Source of the DNA: Serpens gallinarum
Lineage (GTDB): Bacteria; Pseudomonadota; Gammaproteobacteria; Pseudomonadales; Pseudomonadaceae
Assembly (NCBI RefSeq): GCF_014836765.1
Contig: NZ_JACSQG010000003.1
Span: forward strand, 333,181 to 397,180
Direction of reading: 5' to 3'
Length of the DNA: 64,000 nt
Part shown: piece by piece, positions 50,454-59,023 of the stretch
Numbering within the stretch: position 1 is the first letter of the stretch
Layout of the letters: every line of letters begins with the position of its first letter
Notes under the pieces: model-generated
Told to the model about the DNA's origin: nothing
The model's input: only the letters and a program-made list of their open reading frames with translations
The model's database searches: none
Position numbers and translations under genes: made by a program

Positions 50454-50942
50454 TCAGAGGTGGTACACATCGATCATCTGGCGGATGTAGTCGTTCTTCA
50501 GCACCACTTTCTTGGCCTTGATCAGCGGGTTCTCGCCGCGCACATCGAGGGTGTAGAAATTGGTGCCGTAGAAATGGTCCACGGTCTTGTAGCGAAAGCT
50601 CATCGTGTGCCAGTTGTAACGCAGCTTGCAGAAACCATCGGCCTGCTCGAGCAGCTCGAGGTTGCTGATGTTGTGTGAGGTACGGGTATCGGGAATGGTG
50701 GCGCTGGAGCGCTCGGTCTTGATGCGGAATACCCGGTCTTCCAGGCCGCCACGGTTGCCGTACCAGATCAGCGAGATTTCCCGCTGCGGGTCTTCGGTCA
50801 GTTGATCGTGATCGTCCCAGGCCGGCATCCAGAAACTGGCATCCGGCGCGTAGAGCTCCAGCCAGCTGTCCCACTCCTTGTCGTCGAGGTAGCGCGCTTC
50901 GCGGTAGAGGAAGTCTCGGGCGGCGTCGTAGGTGATGGTCAT
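50454..50942 (-). CDS. benB: Benzoate 1,2-dioxygenase, small (beta) subunit
   Basis: 162 residues, ring-hydroxylating dioxygenase beta-subunit fold (no cofactor). It shows L-Y-R-E-A-R-Y-L-D-D-K-E-W-D-S-W and the H-N-I-S-N family run. It forms the structural half of the alpha3-beta3 oxygenase. Its ATG overlaps the benA stop by one base (TAATG). Confidence 0.96.
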   Translation of the reverse strand: MTITYDAARDFLYREARYLDDKEWDSWLELYAPDASFWMPAWDDHDQLTEDPQREISLIWYGNRGGLEDRVFRIKTERSSATIPDTRTSHNISNLELLEQADGFCKLRYNWHTMSFRYKTVDHFYGTNFYTLDVRGENPLIKAKKVVLKNDYIRQMIDVYHL

Positions 50943-52303
50943 TACGCGCCCTCCACGTGGATCAGCTGCGCCTGCTCGGCCTCGACGGCCTTGATCATCT
51001 GCTCCTGCCAGTAACGGTGCTGCATGACGAACAGGCCTTCGTCCTCGGAGCGCACACCGCTGAGCAACGGATGCAAGTCGATTTCCCTGGCGCCCTCATC
51101 GGGGCCGTCGATCCAATGCTTGGCACCACGGGACATATCGTTCCATTCCATGGCGCGTCCTTGGTAGCCCTGCTGGCAGGCGCGGAACTCCTCGAGATCG
51201 TCGGGCGTGGCCATGCCGCTGACGTTGAAGAAGTCTTCGTACTGGCGGATGCGGGTGGCGCGCGCTTCAGCGCTTTCGCCTTTCGGGGCAATGCAGTAGA
51301 TGGTGACTTCGGTCTCGTCCACCGAGATCGGCCGGGCGATGCGCAGCTGCGAGCCGAACTGGTCCATCAGGTACAGGTTCGGGTACAGGCACAGATTGCG
51401 TGAGTTGCCGATCATCCAGTCCGCGCGAGCCTCGCCGACTTCGGCGACCAGCTCATCGCGGCGGCAAAACAAGGGGCGGTCTTCGGGGTTGTCCCAGCGC
51501 GTCCAGAGCAACAGGTGGCCGTTCTCGAAGGAGTAGAAACCCCCGCCCTTTTTCCCCCAACCACCGGCACTCATGGTGCGGATCTCTTCGCCGGCCTCGC
51601 GCAATTTGCGCTGGTTCTGGGTGGCGGCGTAGTTCCAGTGCACGGCGGTGACGTGGTAGCCATCGGCGCCGTTCTCCGCAGTCAGCTTCCAGTTGCCACC
51701 GAAGACGTAGCTGGAGGACCCGCGCAGTACTTCGATGCCATCGGGAGACTGGTCGACCACCATGTCGATGATCTTCTTCGACTCACCGAGGAAGTCTTCC
51801 AGCGGCGCGACGTCTTCGCGCAGGCTGCCGAACAGGAAGCCGCGATAGGACTCGAAGCGCGCGACTTTCTTTAGGTCATGGGAACCGTCGCAGTCAAAAT
51901 TGTCCGGGTAACCGGCTTCCTTGGGGTCTTTGACCTTGAGCAGTTTGCCGGAGTTATTGAAGGTCCAACCATGGAACGGGCAGGTATAAGTCGCCTTGTT
52001 GCCCCGTTTGAAGCGACAGAGCATCGCGCCGCGATGGCTGCAGGCGTTGATGAAGGCATTGAGTTCACCGTCCTTGTTGCGCGCAATGAAGATCGGCTGA
52101 CGGCCCATGTGGGTCGTGTAATAGTCGTTCTTCTCGGGAATCTGGCTGTCGTGGGCAAGGTAGATCCAGTTGCCCTCGAAGATGTGCTTCATCTCCAATT
52201 CGAACAGACGCTCGTCGGTGAACATTTCGCGCTTGCAGCGAAAGATGCCTTTGTCAGCATTGTCTTCAACAAGCGAATCAAGGTAGTCGCTTCCCAGGTT
52301 CAT
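50942..52303 (-). CDS. benA: Benzoate 1,2-dioxygenase, large (alpha) subunit
   Basis: 453 residues. Adds both atoms of O2 to benzoate, giving the cis-diol. Rieske ligands are Cys88, His90, Cys108 and His111. The mononuclear iron region [14 protein letters not shown] carries the two His and the bridging Asp. ATG 52303 is preceded by GGAGG at 8 bases. It is the first gene of benABCDK-catBCA. Two BenR-type half-sites lie 65-101 bases upstream of the ATG, and a Crc-type motif sits beside the ribosome site. Confidence 0.97.
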   Translation of the reverse strand: MNLGSDYLDSLVEDNADKGIFRCKREMFTDERLFELEMKHIFEGNWIYLAHDSQIPEKNDYYTTHMGRQPIFIARNKDGELNAFINACSHRGAMLCRFKRGNKATYTCPFHGWTFNNSGKLLKVKDPKEAGYPDNFDCDGSHDLKKVARFESYRGFLFGSLREDVAPLEDFLGESKKIIDMVVDQSPDGIEVLRGSSSYVFGGNWKLTAENGADGYHVTAVHWNYAATQNQRKLREAGEEIRTMSAGGWGKKGGGFYSFENGHLLLWTRWDNPEDRPLFCRRDELVAEVGEARADWMIGNSRNLCLYPNLYLMDQFGSQLRIARPISVDETEVTIYCIAPKGESAEARATRIRQYEDFFNVSGMATPDDLEEFRACQQGYQGRAMEWNDMSRGAKHWIDGPDEGAREIDLHPLLSGVRSEDEGLFVMQHRYWQEQMIKAVEAEQAQLIHVEGA

Positions 52304-52320
52304 CGCCGGGGCCTCCATTG

Positions 52321-52328
52321 TTATTGTT
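52321..52328 (-). promoter_or_regulatory. Crc/Hfq catabolite-activity motif in the benA leader
   Basis: The coding strand reads AACAATAACAATGGAGG just before benA. AACAATAA is an exact match to the AAnAAnAA pattern bound by Hfq/Crc and lies four bases before the GGAGG ribosome site, where binding would block translation when preferred carbon sources are present. Confidence 0.7.
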
Positions 52329-52367
52329 CAGGCGAGACCAAGGCTATTCCTGCAATGTCGGTCGCAA

Positions 52368-52404
52368 TATCCGCTTTGTGCAGCATCGCTATCCGTTTTC
52401 TGCA
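52368..52404 (-). promoter_or_regulatory. Two direct-repeat BenR binding half-sites upstream of benA
   Basis: On the benA strand: TGCAGAAAACGGATA (52404-52390) and TGCACAAAGCGGATA (52382-52368). Both match the BenR/XylS pattern TGCA-N6-GGNTA at every fixed position. The copies are 22 bases apart, one more than the 21-base spacing I recall for XylS at Pm. Confidence 0.88.
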
Positions 52405-52463
52405 ACGCATCGATTGATTAAAAAGCGTCCGCTGTGCCGACAAAGGCAGTGATTTATTCACAT

Positions 52464-52502
52464 AAAAAAACCGCCGAAAAGCCGAAGGAACGGCAACGGC
52501 GG
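52464..52502 (-). terminator. Terminator of benR
   Basis: Read on the minus strand: CCGCCG, a 26-base loop region with an inner stem (GCCG/CGGC), CGGCGG, then T7. It starts 65 bases after the benR stop. Confidence 0.8.
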
Positions 52503-52567
52503 ACGGGTATGGGGAGCGGGATAAGACGGGTTTCCACACTCGATGGGGAAACCCGAACTTGAGTCCT

Positions 52568-53518
52568 TTAGCGGCTTTGCCGGCGCAAGGTCTCGGAAGG
52601 CAACTCGCCAAAGCGAGCCTTGTAGCTTTCAGAAAAGCGGCTCAAATGCATGAAGCCGTAATCCAGGGCGATCTCCGTCACACTGCGCACATGGCAGGAC
52701 GGATCGCTCAGGCAAGCATGCACGCGGTCCAGCTTGCGATCACGCACATACTGCTTGGGCGTGCAATTCAGGTGGCGCTCGAACAACGCATACACCGAGC
52801 GCTGACTGACTTTCGCCAGGGCGGCCAGTGTGTCGATGCCGGGGTCTTCCTTGAGATGCTCATCGATGTACTGGATCAACTGCTCGAACGGTACAGCCTG
52901 TGGGATCGGCGCTTCGCGACGAATGTTGTTGGGCACTTTGCTGAGCAGCTTGCTGGCCACGATGCGTGTGTAGTGCTGCTGGGTTTGCAGGCCATTGTCG
53001 TCAGATTCCGCCTCCAGGCAGATCAGGTCCACCAGGCGCATGAAATCCTGCAGATCTTCCAATCGGTGCAGCCGGCGGGTGAAACGCACACCTTCCCGGG
53101 GCAAGTTCCAGCGCTGCTCCTCGCAGCAGGCTGCCAAGAGGCTGGTGGGCAATTTGATGATCAGTTTTTCGCAATCCTGGCCGTAGGTCAGATCGACCGG
53201 ATCATCCGGGTTGATCATCAGCAAATCGCCGGGTTGCAGGCGCTGTTCAACGCCACGGCTGCACCATAGGCTGCTGCCCTTGAGCTGAAGTTGCAGGTGA
53301 AAAATACTTTCCAGCGCCGGGGACGTAATCCGCGCCTGGCCGCCATAACGGATGCGACACAAGTCGACACTGGCAAACTTGCGGTGACTGAGACTGGCTG
53401 TAGCGTGCCGATTCCTGGGCATGCGGATGCTATGCATGCCCAGATGCTGGTTGACGTAATCCGAGACGGCATAAGGGTCTGCACGCTCGAAAATCGCGCT
53501 TTTTTCGTGCAAGAGCAT
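52568..53518 (-). CDS. benR: AraC/XylS-family activator BenR
   Basis: 316 residues (P. putida BenR is 318). N-terminal effector domain with the XylS-like R-Y-G-G-Q-A-R-I-T-S-P-A-L-E region; C-terminal double helix-turn-helix with L-A-A-L-A-K-V-S-Q-R-S-V-Y-A-L-F and the I-A-L-D-Y-G-F-M-H-L-S-R-F-S-E-S-Y-K signature. It activates benABCD in response to benzoate. It lies directly upstream of benA in the same direction, with its own terminator in between. With no catR found, it may also drive catBCA. Confidence 0.95.
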   Translation of the reverse strand: MLLHEKSAIFERADPYAVSDYVNQHLGMHSIRMPRNRHATASLSHRKFASVDLCRIRYGGQARITSPALESIFHLQLQLKGSSLWCSRGVEQRLQPGDLLMINPDDPVDLTYGQDCEKLIIKLPTSLLAACCEEQRWNLPREGVRFTRRLHRLEDLQDFMRLVDLICLEAESDDNGLQTQQHYTRIVASKLLSKVPNNIRREAPIPQAVPFEQLIQYIDEHLKEDPGIDTLAALAKVSQRSVYALFERHLNCTPKQYVRDRKLDRVHACLSDPSCHVRSVTEIALDYGFMHLSRFSESYKARFGELPSETLRRQSR

Positions 53519-53720
53519 GGGTACACCTGTTTCTTATAGTTGTTTTGAAGGTCGTTACGGCCCTCTGTATCGCCGGATAGCGATGCACCGAGTTTAGGCA
53601 GGCGGCACTCGATACACCGCAGGGGCTACTAAAGAACTAGCCCTGCTTGCACAGCATGTATCGCTCAAGGAAACAAGCAACCATCTCAATGCGAAAAGGT
53701 GCGATTACCGCCCGAAAGAC

Positions 53721-54569
53721 TCAACCCAAGGTCGCGAAGAGCTGCTCGCTCAACTCCCGGCTGGTGGCCAGCATGATCGGCAGGTAACGTTGTTCAAGCT
53801 CGGCCAGCGGCACGCGCCCCGCGTGTGTGCTGACGTTCATGGCCGCCAGTACATGGCCACTGGAATCACGCACCGGCACCGCCAGGGAGCGCAGGCCCTG
53901 CTCCAGCTCCTGATCGACAATGCACCAGCCCTGGGTACGGATCTGCAGTAAACATTCCCAGAGCTGTTCGGGCGTGTGCAGCGTGCGGCTGGTCTTGGGC
54001 TGCAGCTCGGCGGTGGCCAGGTAATCCTGCAGGCTGGCGTCATCCATGGCCGCCAGCATGATCCGCCCCATGGAGGTGCAATAGGCCGGTAAGCGACTGC
54101 CCACGCTCAAATCGATGGATATCAACCGCTGAGGTACCGCTGAACGAGCGATATACAGCACCTGCTCGCCTTCCAGGGTGGCCAGGCTGCACGCCTCGTG
54201 CAATTGCTCGGTCAGGCGGTCCAGATAAGGCTGGGCGGAGACGGCCAGCGGCGTGGAAGACAGGTAGGCATGCCCCAGGGTCAACACTTTCGGCAGCAGT
54301 GAATAGGTACGCCCGTCCGAGCTCGCATAACCCAGCTGAATCAAGGTGTACAGACAACGCCGTACTGCGGCACGGGGAATGCCAGTGCGATGGCTGATCT
54401 GGGCAATGGTCAGGTGACGCTTGCGCTCCTGGAACGCCGTGATCACGGCCAGCCCTCGGGCGAGCGAACTCATGAAGTTGGGATCGCCACTGAACTCTTC
54501 GATACGCTTCGCCGGAGAAACATACGGCGGAGGAGCCAGGAACGTGGTGGTCTGACGCTCTTCAGTCAT
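53721..54569 (-). CDS. pcaR: IclR-family regulator PcaR
   Basis: 282 residues. N-terminal winged helix-turn-helix (L-T-I-A-Q-I-S-H-R-T-G-I-P-R-A-A-V-R-R), then an IclR effector domain with Y-I-A-R-S-A-V-P-Q-R-L-I-S and P-A-Y-C-T-S-M-G-R. In P. putida PcaR answers to 3-oxoadipate and controls pcaIJ, pcaF, pcaBDC and chemotaxis genes. The leader holds two operator-like sites, pointing to autoregulation. It has GGAG upstream of the ATG. The 202 bases between it and benR show no recognisable feature. Confidence 0.94.
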   Translation of the reverse strand: MTEERQTTTFLAPPPYVSPAKRIEEFSGDPNFMSSLARGLAVITAFQERKRHLTIAQISHRTGIPRAAVRRCLYTLIQLGYASSDGRTYSLLPKVLTLGHAYLSSTPLAVSAQPYLDRLTEQLHEACSLATLEGEQVLYIARSAVPQRLISIDLSVGSRLPAYCTSMGRIMLAAMDDASLQDYLATAELQPKTSRTLHTPEQLWECLLQIRTQGWCIVDQELEQGLRSLAVPVRDSSGHVLAAMNVSTHAGRVPLAELEQRYLPIMLATSRELSEQLFATLG

Positions 54570-54599
54570 GGAGTACTCCGGTTGAGGCCGCGATACGGC

Positions 54600-54631
54600 C
54601 GATTATCGAAATGATGCCCGATAATCGCAAC
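54600..54631. promoter_or_regulatory. PcaR operators upstream of pcaR
   Basis: CGATTATCGAA at 54600-54610 and CCCGATAATCGCAAC at 54617-54631. The second keeps the GATAATCGCA core of the known PcaR box. They lie 31-62 bases before the ATG and are probably autoregulatory. Confidence 0.75.
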
Positions 54632-54714
54632 AAACACACTGCGCGGCCCGCACGAGCGCACCCTCGGAAAATTACATTCGAGCCTGGCGGTGAAAAGGGG
54701 AAAGGGTTTCAGCC

Positions 54715-54734
54715 AAAAAACCTGTCGGTTTTTT
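54715..54734. terminator. Small A/T-flanked hairpin
   Basis: AAAAAACC, loop TGTC, GGTTTTTT. A short perfect palindrome just downstream of the larger terminator for the tRNA operon; likely a back-up terminator. Confidence 0.55.
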
Positions 54735-54743
54735 CAGGCACAA

Positions 54744-54772
54744 AAAAAAGCGGCCATGAAGGCCGCTTTTTT
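54744..54772. terminator. Terminator of the tRNA operon
   Basis: AAAAAAGCGGCC (54744-54755), loop ATGAA, GGCCGCTTTTTT (54761-54772). It lies 42 bases beyond the 3' end of the last tRNA-Asp on the minus strand and gives a T-run in both directions. Confidence 0.9.
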
Positions 54773-54813
54773 GTGGTTTCGCAGAACTCGCATGAGCGTG
54801 GCGAAACCGTATA

Positions 54814-54890
54814 TGGCGCAGTGGACGGGACTCGAACCCGCGACCCCCGGCGTGACAGGCCGGTATTCTAACCGACTGAACTACCACTGC
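54814..54890 (-). tRNA. tRNA-Asp (GTC), second copy
   Basis: 77 bases with encoded CCA. Acceptor GCAGTGG pairs with CCACTGC; the D-arm TAGTTCAGTCGGTTAGAATA, anticodon loop CTGTCAC (anticodon GTC) and T-loop GGTTCGAGTCC are standard. Body identical to the copy at 54996-55072. Confidence 0.97.
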
Positions 54891-54995
54891 GCGTCGGTTG
54901 GACTTTCGTCCGTGGAACTCTTGCTAACGTCTGAACGACTTGCCAAAGCTTGTCGCCCTCAAGCCCGATACAACATCATCGAACTTGGCTAAATA

Positions 54996-55072
54996 TGGCG
55001 CAGTGGACGGGACTCGAACCCGCGACCCCCGGCGTGACAGGCCGGTATTCTAACCGACTGAACTACCACTGC
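54996..55072 (-). tRNA. tRNA-Asp (GTC), first copy
   Basis: 77 bases, identical in the tRNA body to 54814-54890, with encoded CCA and anticodon GTC. The flanking bases (ATA before, GCGTCGGT after) are also shared, pointing to a tandem duplication of about 100 bases. Confidence 0.97.
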
Positions 55073-55122
55073 GCGTCGGTGGACTTTCGTCCGGTGCCCC
55101 TTACGGAGCTTCGCAAAGATGA

Positions 55123-55198
55123 TGGTGGCTGATGACGGGATCGAACCGCCGACCCCCTGCGTGTGATGCAGGTGCTCTCCCAGCTGAGCTAATCAGCC
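55123..55198 (-). tRNA. tRNA-Val (CAC)
   Basis: 76 bases with encoded CCA. Acceptor GGCTGAT pairs with ATCAGCC; D-arm TAGCTCAGCTGGGAGAGCA; anticodon stem CCTGC/GCAGG encloses loop ATCACAC, giving anticodon CAC (reads GUG); T-arm GGCGGTTCGATCCCGTC. First gene of a Val-Asp-Asp tRNA operon. Confidence 0.95.
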
Positions 55199-55346
55199 AT
55201 CGGCCTTGCGAGGCGCGCAATTTACTCAGAGGGCGCTTTCAAGTCAACCCTCTTTATGAAGTTTTTCTAAATTTTTGATTTTTCAGGCATTTTTATAAAC
55301 CCAGCCGGCACACCCAAGCACCTCATTTGCCCACCCAAGGGCGACA

Positions 55347-55865
55347 TTAGAACGCCACACGCAACGTCAGTCGCGCTGCGATGCGTCCATCCCCCTGACG
55401 ATCCAGTCCAGCCTCCTCGATCCTTACCCCCTGTGCTTGCAGGTCACCGAACCAACTGAGCAAACGATCAAAGCCGGCAGGCTGCAGGCTGACCTGTACC
55501 CCCCCACTCCCCTCGCTATCCACCCGCTCGACCGCCAACCCTTTTTCGGTAGCCGACGCCGTGACCAACCCCTGCAGACGCGCCGGATCGAGGCTAACGA
55601 CTGGCCGGCGCTGGAGGTCCATGACCTCAGGCGCCCGCACCTGCAAATAGCCATGCAGCTCGCGCTGCTGGTCAAGGTACCGCTGTGCCTCGACCTTATG
55701 GCCTGCCACGGGGCGCCACATGCCTAGATACATCAAGGCGCTCAGCAAAAACAAAGCCAGCAAGCCCAGCATCAGGCGCTCGCGTCTCGCCAAGTGCTGC
55801 CAGCGCTGCGCCAGGGGTGAGGCCTGCAAGCGGGTCAGTATCTGTTCAGGATTCCAGACAACCAT
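55347..55865 (-). CDS. xcpZ: Type II secretion protein GspM (XcpZ)
   Basis: 172 residues. Short cytoplasmic N-terminus, one membrane span (L-M-L-G-L-L-A-L-F-L-L-S-A-L-M-Y-L, about 32-49) and a periplasmic ferredoxin-like domain, the GspM layout. It forms the inner-membrane platform with GspL and GspF. Last gene of the minus-strand operon, directly abutting the gspL stop. About 150 bases separate it from tRNA-Val, with no clear terminator seen. Confidence 0.92.
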   Translation of the reverse strand: MVVWNPEQILTRLQASPLAQRWQHLARRERLMLGLLALFLLSALMYLGMWRPVAGHKVEAQRYLDQQRELHGYLQVRAPEVMDLQRRPVVSLDPARLQGLVTASATEKGLAVERVDSEGSGGVQVSLQPAGFDRLLSWFGDLQAQGVRIEEAGLDRQGDGRIAARLTLRVAF

Positions 55866-56999
55866 TCAACCTCCGATCACCAAACGCGCACTGACACCCT
55901 CCGCCTCGCGACTTGCCGAGCCCAGCTGCACGGCCAAGCCGGCATCGATCAAGCGCTCCCGCACACGCTCCAGCGCCTCGAAGCTTGGCGCCTGCACCTG
56001 CAGCGCCAGATCACCGCGCGCGGCGCTGAAGTCCAGCTGCTGCACGCGCAGTTGCACACTTTCATCCAGCAACGCGCCGCTGGCCTGCCCGAGCAACCCA
56101 AGCAGTCCCTCGCCCGTAGTGTTCGCCGACCCGGCCAGATGCTGATCGAACTGCTGGCGCAGGTTGATCAGCTTGCGGTCGTCGGGAAACAGCTCCTGAT
56201 ACAGCTGGCTACTGGCGCGCGCAATGTCTTCGCCCGCCCGCTGCAACTGCCAGCCCTGGGCCAGGTTGAAGCCCCATTGCAGGAGCAGGCACACCCCCAG
56301 CGCACCGAACACGGGCAGCCAGCGCCGCCCGGCGTGGGCATGCTCCTGTACGGCAAACTCCCCCTGAGCCAGGTTGCACCCCCCAGCCTGACGGCTTAGC
56401 CAGACATGCGGATCCTGCTCGTACAGGCTTTCCCAACCAGCGGGCAACGATATCCCCTGCGGAACACAGGCCCGCAGCGGCTCCGGGCATTGTTTCGCCA
56501 GCTCCGGGCCGTCCTCTTTACTCAGTGCCAGGCGTGTCGGCGGCAGCCCGCCAAGCAGCCAGCGGCCGTCGAGCCAGCACAGCCAGGTGGCGTCCTCGGG
56601 CAATAGGTCCGCATCGACCCGAATCTGCCCTGGCGGCTCGGCGCACAGTGCCAGCCAGTCGCTCAACCAGTCACGACGTACGGCGAACACCCGATGACGC
56701 CCGTCCGCCAGGGGTGCCCCCAGCGCCAGATGCATGTGTTCAATGTCCTCAGCCAGCCACTCTTCGACGGCGAAAGGCAGCGCCTTGCGCAACCAGCGCT
56801 TTTTCTGAGTAGGCAACTGCACACTGCAAGAAGTGACCGCCTCCACGGGCAGTATCAGGCGCCATGGACCATGCAATACGGCACAGACGTCCTCGAAAGG
56901 CTCCGACCGGCATACACCATCGCGCACCCAGTGCACGTCCAGCTGGGGATCAACCCCCCAGACCGCTGCTGGTGGCAGGAAGACCCAGGTTTCAGTCAT
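55866..56999 (-). CDS. xcpY: Type II secretion protein GspL (XcpY)
   Basis: 377 residues. Cytoplasmic actin-like N-terminal domain (M-T-E-T-W-V-F-L-P-P onward), one membrane span near residue 240 (W-L-P-V-F-G-A-L-G-V-C-L-L-L-Q) and a periplasmic ferredoxin-like end. It anchors the GspE ATPase to the platform. ATG 56999 overlaps the gspK stop by 8 bases and is favoured over the longer open frame, which would run into gspK. Confidence 0.92.
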   Translation of the reverse strand: MTETWVFLPPAAVWGVDPQLDVHWVRDGVCRSEPFEDVCAVLHGPWRLILPVEAVTSCSVQLPTQKKRWLRKALPFAVEEWLAEDIEHMHLALGAPLADGRHRVFAVRRDWLSDWLALCAEPPGQIRVDADLLPEDATWLCWLDGRWLLGGLPPTRLALSKEDGPELAKQCPEPLRACVPQGISLPAGWESLYEQDPHVWLSRQAGGCNLAQGEFAVQEHAHAGRRWLPVFGALGVCLLLQWGFNLAQGWQLQRAGEDIARASSQLYQELFPDDRKLINLRQQFDQHLAGSANTTGEGLLGLLGQASGALLDESVQLRVQQLDFSAARGDLALQVQAPSFEALERVRERLIDAGLAVQLGSASREAEGVSARLVIGG

Positions 57000-57966
57000 C
57001 GCTACGCCCCTTGCTCGCGATCGGCGACAATCCAGGCTGCCCAAGATCACGGGCCAGGACACGCACCCGGCCATCGTTGCCACGTTGCAGCAGGCTTACC
57101 AGCACCTGTCGTCGCGTTCCCATTTCGACCTCGCTGATGACCTGAAAAAATTGACTCCCAACTGCCAGACTCCTAGCTGTCACCTGCTGCGCAGCAGGAC
57201 CCAACTGAGCAAAAAACTCATCAAGCGTGCGAAAGCCGCGAGCCCCCCGCGTCGCCGCCAGTGCCAACGCCACGTCGGGCGATAGCTCCTCGGCCAGACT
57301 GGACAACACCAGAACACTTGCCGTGTTGACGTTCAAGGGTGCCTCCGGCGGCAAAGCGCTGACATACGGCAACAGCAATCGATAGTCCTGCTCACGCATG
57401 CCCAACAGCAGCCGCAATTCCGAGACATCCGCCAGCGGCCGGTTGGCGGCCCGATAAGGAGGCTTGAGCAACAGGTAATCGTTGTCCTCGGCACCATTGA
57501 GCACACTGACCTGCTCATCGAAATCCAGCCAATCACGCAACCGTCCGGCATAGGGTGCGCCGATATTGAGTCGTCGCAGCAGGCGCTGGAAGCGCTCGAA
57601 GGCAGCGCGATCCAGACGGCCTTCGCGCACCAGGCTGTTCAGATTGAAGCGGCCGCTGAGATCTTCGATGCGTACCCGCAATTCGCCGCCCTCATCCAGG
57701 GCAAAGGTTTTCAGCGGCGCGGCCCATGGCTCGCCGAGATGATCGACGGTAGGCCCTGTTTCACCCTGACGCAGGTCGCGCAGCAACAACGCCTTGGCCA
57801 GGGCTTCGCCCCCTTGGGCGTAATGCCAGGCCTGGCGCTGAATAAGCATATTGGAGCTACTGCGGATAGCCAGTTGCTGTCGCGCAATCAGACCTGAGCA
57901 AACCACGGTTACTACCGCCACCACGAGCAGCACGGTAATCAGCGCCACCCCACGCTGACGCCTCAC
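56992..57966 (-). CDS. xcpX: Type II secretion minor pseudopilin GspK (XcpX)
   Basis: 324 residues. N-terminal R-R-Q-R-G-V-A-L-I-T-V-L-L-V is a prepilin leader lacking the usual Glu at +5, which is normal for GspK. The large globular domain has the L-S-G-R-F-N-L-N-S-L and L-N-V-N-T-A-S-V-L motifs of the family. It caps the pseudopilus tip with GspI and GspJ. It overlaps gspJ by 4 bases. Confidence 0.95.
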   Translation of the reverse strand: MRRQRGVALITVLLVVAVVTVVCSGLIARQQLAIRSSSNMLIQRQAWHYAQGGEALAKALLLRDLRQGETGPTVDHLGEPWAAPLKTFALDEGGELRVRIEDLSGRFNLNSLVREGRLDRAAFERFQRLLRRLNIGAPYAGRLRDWLDFDEQVSVLNGAEDNDYLLLKPPYRAANRPLADVSELRLLLGMREQDYRLLLPYVSALPPEAPLNVNTASVLVLSSLAEELSPDVALALAATRGARGFRTLDEFFAQLGPAAQQVTARSLAVGSQFFQVISEVEMGTRRQVLVSLLQRGNDGRVRVLARDLGQPGLSPIASKGRSDD

Positions 57967-58646
57967 AAAGAAAGCTCCGGCATGGGCACGTCAGCATCGT
58001 CGTCATCAGACGGACCCAGTGCGCCGGGAATGGCTGTATCGGGCAGGCGAAACAGCCGACGCAGCGAACCGTAATGCCGATGCTCGAGTATCAGTTCTAC
58101 AGCCCTGGGCAATTCCGTCATGCTTTCTTCATTGGCCACCATCCCGCTGGGCCAGCTGTTCTGCCAATTGCCGTCCTGATCCAGGTAGCGCAAGCGCCAG
58201 GACAGCACATCGTCCAACACCTGCTGTACCTGAGGTTGACTGTCCTGGGCCTGATCCAGCACCCGCCAGTAATGGCGCTGCCAGGTGGTGCCGTCGAGTT
58301 GCCAGCGCACCCGCTGCAAACGTGAACGCACCACCCCGGTGGGATTGCGCCACCCCGTGCGGGTAAGCGCGACCGTGACGCCCTCGCCGGTGATGTTTCC
58401 TCCTTCGAACGCGGCATCCATGTTGCCGTAAGGCGCCCGCACAGGACGTGCCAGCGTCTGCTGCACGTCCCGCTCAAAAGCAGCCATGCCACGCACCAAC
58501 TCGCGCAGTCGCAGCTCCTGCTCGCGGGTTGTACTGTCGGTGCGCACCACGCTGCCGAGCATCTGATAGGTGCCCAACCCCAACAGGCCAAAGATGGCGA
58601 TGGCGATCAGCAGCTCCAGCAAGGTAAAGCCTTGTGAGTCCCTCAT
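57963..58646 (-). CDS. xcpW: Type II secretion minor pseudopilin GspJ (XcpW)
   Basis: 227 residues. Prepilin leader and hydrophobic helix Q-G-F-T-L-L-E-L-L-I-A-I-A-I-F-G-L-L at residues 5-22, cleaved after the Gly and N-methylated by the prepilin peptidase. The R-D-V-Q-Q and R-L-Q-R-V-R-W segments are GspJ-like. It overlaps gspI by 4 bases. Confidence 0.94.
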   Translation of the reverse strand: MRDSQGFTLLELLIAIAIFGLLGLGTYQMLGSVVRTDSTTREQELRLRELVRGMAAFERDVQQTLARPVRAPYGNMDAAFEGGNITGEGVTVALTRTGWRNPTGVVRSRLQRVRWQLDGTTWQRHYWRVLDQAQDSQPQVQQVLDDVLSWRLRYLDQDGNWQNSWPSGMVANEESMTELPRAVELILEHRHYGSLRRLFRLPDTAIPGALGPSDDDDADVPMPELSL

Positions 58647-59023
58647 GGCCGCGTCTCGATAAAACCGCTGAGGCTGACCAGTGCCCGCTGGTCAAAGTCT
58701 GCCGGCGCATCGCCGGCCAGTACCCGCAAGGTAACGCGGCGCAGCGCCGGATCAGTCGTCGCTTCGACCTGGCTCTGCCACTGCCAGCGCCGTCCTGCAT
58801 ACTCGAGCTTGCCCTGTTGACGCCCTTCGGCAGGGGGTTGACGTTGCAATTGCAGTTCGATCAGGCGGTTGTCGGCAATCCACAGGGCCAGCGTCTTGTC
58901 CTCCAGGCGTGCGGCAGTCTGCAGGCTGCGGGCACTGGCGGTCAGCGCGCTGGCGGCTACCAGAGCAAAGATGGCCAGGGCCACCATGACTTCCAGCAAG
59001 GTAAAGCCTCGCACCTGCTTCAT
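58643..59023 (-). CDS. xcpV: Type II secretion minor pseudopilin GspI (XcpV)
   Basis: 126 residues. Leader and helix R-G-F-T-L-L-E-V-M-V-A-L-A-I-F-A-L-V near the N-terminus, then the W-I-A-D-N-R-L family run. It starts the tip complex with GspJ and GspK. Overlaps of 4 bases at both ends show tight coupling. Confidence 0.95.
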   Translation of the reverse strand: MKQVRGFTLLEVMVALAIFALVAASALTASARSLQTAARLEDKTLALWIADNRLIELQLQRQPPAEGRQQGKLEYAGRRWQWQSQVEATTDPALRRVTLRVLAGDAPADFDQRALVSLSGFIETRP

